From contig NZ_QXHU01000007.1 in the NCBI RefSeq assembly GCF_009663465.1, forward strand, positions 1 through 46,937: a stretch of 46,937 nt of DNA, given 5' to 3'. Position numbers and translations under genes: made by a program. This DNA is from Riemerella anatipestifer. GTDB lineage: Bacteria > Bacteroidota > Bacteroidia > Flavobacteriales > Weeksellaceae. Positions 42,725-46,937 of the stretch are shown here, one piece after another (within the stretch, counting starts at the first letter, position 1; each line of letters opens with the position of its first letter). The notes under the pieces are model-generated. The model saw only the letters and a program-made list of their open reading frames with translations, was not told the origin of the DNA and did no database searches.

Positions 42725-44857
42725 ATGAAAAGATTGTTTCTTGGACTCACATTTTTGTTGAGTTTCCTACAAGCGAAAGCAGACGAAGGTATGTGGCTTC
42801 TGATGCTAGTTAAAAGATTAAATGGTGTGGATATGCAGAAGCAAGGGCTTCGTTTAACACCCGAAGAAATTTACTCTGTTAATAACTCCAGCCTTAAAGA
42901 TGCTATTGTAAGTTTTGGCGGTTTTTGTACAGGTGAAATTGTATCTCCAGAAGGTATGATTTTTACCAATCACCACTGTGGATATGGTGCTATAGCAGCA
43001 CTTTCTACACCTAAAAAAGACCACTTAACCAATGGTTTTTGGGCAATGAAAAAGTCTGAAGAGCTTAATGCTAAAGGGCTTTATGTGAGATTCTTAGAAA
43101 GAATGGGTGATGCCACAGAACGCATTAACTCTAAGCTTAATAATAATATGACTGCTTCTGAAAGAGAAGCTATCATAAAAGCTGAATACGAAGCTATCAA
43201 AAAAGAAAACTCTGAAAATGGTAAATATACCGTTGTTGTTAAGGATTTCTTTAATGGTAACGAGTTCTATTACTTCGTGTACAGAGATTATACCGATGTT
43301 CGTTTGGTAGGTACACCTCCTGCATCTTTGGGTAAATATGGTGGTGATACTGATAACTGGGAGTGGCCTAGACATACAGCAGATTTTAGTATCTTCCGTG
43401 TGTATGCAGACAAAAACGGAAATCCATCTGAATACAACGTGAATAATGTTCCTCTTAAGCCAAAACATTTTCTTCCTATTTCTTTAAAAGGAGTAAAGCC
43501 AGGAGATTTTGCGATGATAATGGGTTACCCAGGGAGAACTAATAGATATTTAACTTCTTACGGTATTTCTCAACTTGTGAATAAAGATTATCCAGCGTGG
43601 GTAGATGGCTCCAAAGCCGCTATGGACGTTATGAAAAAATATATGGATAAAGATGATGCTACAAGACTAGGCTATGCTTCTCAATACGCTTCTGTGGCTA
43701 ACTATTGGAAAAACAGAGCTGGGACTATAGAAGCTGTTAATAAAAATGGCACTATCGGAGAAAAGCAAAATTTAGAAAACAAATATCTACAATGGGCAGT
43801 ACAGCCAGAAAATGATGCTACTTATGGTAATGTACTCAATGAAATAAAGGCTTACTATAACCAAGTATCTGACAGAAATGTAGAGAAAAACTATAATGCT
43901 ATTTTACAAAGAAATGCAAAGTATATAGGAGTAGCTTACCGCTTAGGAAGCTTATTTAAAACTTATGCAGATCAAGACAAAGCTGGACAAGACAAAATGA
44001 AACCAGAGCTTGAAAAAGCAATAAATAGTTACTACGAGCATTTTAATGTTCAGCTAGAAGGAGAGATGCTTAGTAAGCTCGTAAGCCTATATCAAGTAAG
44101 AGTGAAAAAAGAGGCTCAAGCTAAAACTTTAGCTGATGCTAATGCTTCTGAACTTGCTAATCTAGCTTATGCTTCTATATTTGCTAATAAGCAATCTGCC
44201 ACTCAATTCCTTAACAACCCAGATAGACTTAAAATTGATGGAGATAAACTCTACCAATGGGCTAATGCTTATGTTACAGACCAAAGACTTCAAGCAGAAA
44301 CTTATGTAAAAGTAGAGGAGGCTTTTGATAAGAATACTAGACTATTCTTAGACGGTCTTAGAAAAGCTCTTCCAGAGAAAAAATATTACCCAGATGCTAA
44401 CTCTACGATGCGTTTAACTTATGGTAAAGTAGATACACTTCCGTTCCGTTCAGATAGACTTTATCACGGCGTTACTAGTAACTACTACACTAATATGGAA
44501 GGTCTTATCGCTAAGTATAAAAAGGGAGATGAGGAATTTGATTTACCACAAAGAGTATTAAAACTATACAAAAACAAAGACTATGGTATCTATGCAGATA
44601 AGGCTGGATATATGCCTGTAAACTTTTTATCCGATAATGATATTACAGGAGGAAATTCTGGTTCTCCAGTGATAGATGCTAATGGACATTTAATAGGTAT
44701 TGCCTTTGATGGAAATAGCGAAGCTCTAAGTGGGGACATCGTATTTGAACCTAAATTACAGAAAACTATAAATGTAGATGTAAGATTTGTACTTTGGGTG
44801 ATAGACAAGTACGCAGGTGCTAAAAACTTAATACAAGAAATGAAATTAGTAAAATAG
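42725..44857 (+). CDS. S46-family dipeptidyl-peptidase, DPP7-like
   Basis: A 710-residue exported serine peptidase (signal MKRLFLGLTFLLSFLQAKA) that removes dipeptides in the periplasm for amino-acid nutrition. It has the catalytic His in FTNHHCGYGAIA, the GDTDNWEWPRHTADFS block with the catalytic Asp, MIMGYPGRTNRY, and the nucleophile in GGNSGSPVIDANG. Eighteen residues after that Ser, at the position known to split DPP7 (Gly) from DPP11 (Arg), the residue is Gly (AFDGN), favouring DPP7-like hydrophobic P1 preference. Confidence 0.92.
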   Translation: MKRLFLGLTFLLSFLQAKADEGMWLLMLVKRLNGVDMQKQGLRLTPEEIYSVNNSSLKDAIVSFGGFCTGEIVSPEGMIFTNHHCGYGAIAALSTPKKDHLTNGFWAMKKSEELNAKGLYVRFLERMGDATERINSKLNNNMTASEREAIIKAEYEAIKKENSENGKYTVVVKDFFNGNEFYYFVYRDYTDVRLVGTPPASLGKYGGDTDNWEWPRHTADFSIFRVYADKNGNPSEYNVNNVPLKPKHFLPISLKGVKPGDFAMIMGYPGRTNRYLTSYGISQLVNKDYPAWVDGSKAAMDVMKKYMDKDDATRLGYASQYASVANYWKNRAGTIEAVNKNGTIGEKQNLENKYLQWAVQPENDATYGNVLNEIKAYYNQVSDRNVEKNYNAILQRNAKYIGVAYRLGSLFKTYADQDKAGQDKMKPELEKAINSYYEHFNVQLEGEMLSKLVSLYQVRVKKEAQAKTLADANASELANLAYASIFANKQSATQFLNNPDRLKIDGDKLYQWANAYVTDQRLQAETYVKVEEAFDKNTRLFLDGLRKALPEKKYYPDANSTMRLTYGKVDTLPFRSDRLYHGVTSNYYTNMEGLIAKYKKGDEEFDLPQRVLKLYKNKDYGIYADKAGYMPVNFLSDNDITGGNSGSPVIDANGHLIGIAFDGNSEALSGDIVFEPKLQKTINVDVRFVLWVIDKYAGAKNLIQEMKLVK

Positions 44858-44878
44858 ATATACTACTATTTTTATTAC

Positions 44879-44915
44879 AAAAAAGGATGTATTAAATTAA
44901 TACATCCTTTTTTTT
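44879..44915. terminator. Bidirectional terminator between the S46 and DUF3078 genes
   Basis: GGATGTATTAA pairs with TTAATACATCC, preceded by six A and followed by eight T residues, between two converging genes. Confidence 0.9.
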
Positions 44916-44929
44916 GTATAATGTAATAA

Positions 44930-45832
44930 CTATCTCCAATTTCTATGTTCTTTAATATCAGATTTTTTAATTCCTTTATTTATTTTATAGGCAAACCCTA
45001 CACCTAGAGTTTGTTTTAATTGGGTTTTTCTGATTTGGTTATGGTCGTATAATAAATCAAGAGTAATTACAGAAGAAACATACTTGTTAATCTTCATATT
45101 AAGCACCCCATTGTAGCCCAACACCAATCTTTCGGGGTGATTAAGATAATCGGACAATACAGAGGCTGTATTAACGAGTGATATATTCTCCATCAGTTGT
45201 ACCTTATAAATAGCCGTCCCCAAAAAACCAAATTGAAATAAAGAAGAATCCCCATCATTTTTTAAACCAAAATTTCCAGCTTTTTGTAAGTCTTTATCTA
45301 GCACCAAAGTCCATCTTGCATTAGCAGGTCTTAAGGTAATTGTAAGGTCTTCGTGAGGTCTATAAGTAAAACCTGCACCAGCCATTAGATAGCCAGGAGC
45401 CATAAAATTAGATATTTTTTTGGCAGAAGGGTCATTACCATTCTCATAGCCGGGAGCAAATTGAGTTTGCAGGCTAACTCCGCCAGACGCATACCAATTG
45501 TGAGAAATTTTTCTGCCGTAGTTAGAAGAAAGGTTAATGATATCTTGAGTCTTTCTGCTCCCTGTACCTTTAGTATTATTTTGCCCATAGCCTAATACCA
45601 CTATGTTCTCCCAAAGATTTTTACCATTTTCATAGGTCATATTGTAGTTAGTACCTGCTAGCCAACCCACATTATTGGCTCCACCACCTACCCAGTTAGA
45701 AAAAGCTGCTTGGTTAAGCATAAGCGTATTTTGCCCCACAATAGACCAATGTTTGGTACTATCTGACACCGTTTCTTGTGCTGATGCTACCGCACCCACA
45801 ACAGCCAACGCCATTAGAAATGTTTTTTTCAT
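44930..45832 (-). CDS. DUF3078 outer-membrane beta-barrel protein
   Basis: A 300-residue protein with signal peptide (MKKTFLMALAVVGAVASA) and the DUF3078 pattern: HWSIVGQNTLMLNQAAFSNWVGGGANNVGWLA, repeated amphipathic strands, and a late LLYDHNQIRKTQLKQTLGVGFAYKIN. Predicted barrel in the outer membrane; function unknown. A -7-like TACTTTTG lies at 45856-45863 on the minus strand. Confidence 0.88.
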   Translation of the reverse strand: MKKTFLMALAVVGAVASAQETVSDSTKHWSIVGQNTLMLNQAAFSNWVGGGANNVGWLAGTNYNMTYENGKNLWENIVVLGYGQNNTKGTGSRKTQDIINLSSNYGRKISHNWYASGGVSLQTQFAPGYENGNDPSAKKISNFMAPGYLMAGAGFTYRPHEDLTITLRPANARWTLVLDKDLQKAGNFGLKNDGDSSLFQFGFLGTAIYKVQLMENISLVNTASVLSDYLNHPERLVLGYNGVLNMKINKYVSSVITLDLLYDHNQIRKTQLKQTLGVGFAYKINKGIKKSDIKEHRNWR

Positions 45833-45910
45833 TATATATTATTTTTTTTAGGCGACAAAAGTATAAAAACCTTTTTTAAATATTATTTATCTAGAGTAAT
45901 AAAACAAAAA

Positions 45911-45945
45911 TCCTCCACTGCATTTTGTTGTGCAATGGGGGAGAG
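45911..45945 (-). terminator. Terminator of FISUMP paralogue 3
   Basis: On the minus strand CTCCCCCATTGCA pairs imperfectly with TGCAGTGGAG and is followed by a T-rich run; it lies 62 bp past the FISUMP stop. Confidence 0.6.
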
Positions 45946-46006
45946 GTAAGGTTTAGGGCTTATAGACAGCAGATATTTAAGAGGTGAAACCGCCGAGAAC
46001 ACCTAG

Positions 46007-46937
46007 TTAATCCTTAATACATCGAACATTATAGCTGTTCGCACGAGTGCTGCCGCTCGCGGCATTGCTATTGCCACTAACGAACCATAGGTGCCACGAG
46101 TAGTAGTTGTTACTACTGCTTAGCTCGCTGCTCCACAAGGAGCTGTTGGTGCTCTGACCGCTGAGCATGGCAATGGTGGCGCTGCGGTAACCACTAGCAG
46201 ACAGGCGGAGTCCAGTTTCATTCCACATATTATTAGAACTTGTAGATGAAGTACCTGTATCATAACCTAAAATCGCATTATGCAAAGCCATCTGCTCGGT
46301 GTGAGTAGGCACATGATAACCCACAGGACAAGGATTATTAGATTGTCCTGACTGCCATAAATTATAAGGTCCTGAACTATCCAACAAACCATTTACCCAC
46401 GAATAATAACTTGAACTAGCATTACCAATTATAAATACATTCGTATTAGGGTTCGTCCAAGAGTTGGATAAAGTAGTGGTGGTGCCATATTTAGGCGTAC
46501 TACTTGTAGTATTAGACCAATTTATGAGTTCGTGCCCGTCTGGGTTACGCTGCCATTGGAACAACGAACCATACGCACGCCAGTCTTTTTTAATCTGGTC
46601 GGCAGTTGGGTTAGAAAGAGGCGTTGCGGAAGTGGTATGCAAATAAAGCAAAGCCCCCGCCTGATAAGCTGGGGTAAACCAAGGCGAACCTACTTTTGCA
46701 TATTCTGCACCTAAATTATTACTGAACCAAACCCTACCATCGGGACCTTTTATTGGGACATAAATAAACTCGTGTTCCTTCTCATTCGCTCCATAACCCA
46801 CACAGTCCAAAGTCGTCTTACCATAGCAACGGTCAGGAACGCCTGTAATCGTTTGCACTTTGAGCGTGGTAGTACTGCTCCCATTTAGGCTAATGATGTA
46901 AGCATTCGCATTGCCAATAGCATTGCGATATATCCCA
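46007..46937 (-). CDS. FISUMP-domain protein, paralogue 3 (partial, cut by window end)
   Basis: The frame stays open to the window edge: before the GTG at 46858 it continues in frame as NAYIISLNGSSTTTLKVQT, matching the pre-FISUMP linker of the paralogues, so the true start lies beyond 46937. The visible 309 codons hold the FISUMP domain: GVPDRCYGKTTLDC, GPDGRVWFSNNLGAEYA, YGSLFQWQRNPDGHELI, NPCPVGYHVPTHTEQ and a C-terminal N/S/Y-rich segment ending NVRCIKD. As in paralogue 1, the last 200 bp are GC-rich (about 55 percent). No HU-like gene follows this copy; DUF3078 lies downstream instead. Confidence 0.88.
   Translation of the reverse strand, partial: GIYRNAIGNANAYIISLNGSSTTTLKVQTITGVPDRCYGKTTLDCVGYGANEKEHEFIYVPIKGPDGRVWFSNNLGAEYAKVGSPWFTPAYQAGALLYLHTTSATPLSNPTADQIKKDWRAYGSLFQWQRNPDGHELINWSNTTSSTPKYGTTTTLSNSWTNPNTNVFIIGNASSSYYSWVNGLLDSSGPYNLWQSGQSNNPCPVGYHVPTHTEQMALHNAILGYDTGTSSTSSNNMWNETGLRLSASGYRSATIAMLSGQSTNSSLWSSELSSSNNYYSWHLWFVSGNSNAASGSTRANSYNVRCIKD

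Noticed and set aside
42725-44857. DPP11 (acidic P1) assignment for the S46 peptidase
   Set aside because: The residue eighteen positions after the catalytic Ser is Gly, as in DPP7, not the Arg of DPP11.
17461-46937. A complete diversity-generating retroelement in the window
   Set aside because: No reverse transcriptase, accessory avd gene or template repeat is visible; only the target-like 3' ends are reported as a finding.

Overview
The window comes from a low-GC Bacteroidota chromosome, most likely Flavobacteriia of the Weeksellaceae (Chryseobacterium/Riemerella-like). The support is the 16S rRNA 5' end at the left edge, promoters of the Bacteroidota type (-33 TTTG or TTG, -7 TAnnTTTG), and housekeeping families typical of the group: DUF6089-uppS-bamA-ompH-ompH, rlmD-DUF6452-DUF6048, an S46 dipeptidyl-peptidase, DUF3078, and exported proteins with VPS10/BNR repeats, one ending in a type IX secretion (T9SS) sorting domain. 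The assignment rests on gene content and on reading the 16S by eye; I could not run a search.

Left part (1-13.3 kb), mostly minus strand: 16S rRNA 5' end with two tandem promoters; an unrecognised exported protein, rfbD and a thioesterase; the outer-membrane biogenesis operon (DUF6089, uppS, bamA, two ompH/skp); a phospholipid operon (LUD protein, cdsA, psd, DUF389); and a conserved 553-residue protein. From 13.5 to 16.0 kb the plus strand carries rlmD, a DUF6452-type lipoprotein and a DUF6048-type protein. A gene-free kilobase (16.0-17.0 kb) holds two copies of a hairpin-forming repeat of about 165 bp plus a short palindromic array.

Middle part (17-38 kb), accessory and surface related: two paralogous minus-strand operons, each made of a leader of about 600 nt, an exported FISUMP-domain protein and an HU-like DNA-binding protein (17.0-19.9 and 29.6-32.7 kb). 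They alternate with two plus-strand pairs, each a small exported head-like protein followed by a giant BNR/VPS10 exported protein (25.6-29.3 and 32.8-37.8 kb). Conserved core genes (asd, a four-helix membrane protein, an EEP nuclease, rhomboid, mutL) sit between them. The FISUMP and small exported proteins share one N-terminal module (VGINT..P.ATL.I, then KGT.IYNT), so I read this as one expanding family of surface proteins.

Right part (38-47 kb): msrB with an out-of-frame lipoprotein signal, two small lipoproteins, an XRE regulator, tadA, sodC, menD, an S46 peptidase, a DUF3078 protein, and a third FISUMP gene cut by the window end.

Most interesting points: (1) the two FISUMP operons have long 5' leaders whose three predicted stems are preserved, partly by paired substitutions; (2) the last 200 bp of two of the three FISUMP genes are GC-rich and encode N/S/G/Y/R-rich variable positions, resembling variable regions of diversity-generating retroelement targets, though no reverse transcriptase or template lies in the window; (3) a duplicated structured element at 16.1-16.8 kb; (4) a one-base frame disruption separating a lipoprotein signal from MsrB.
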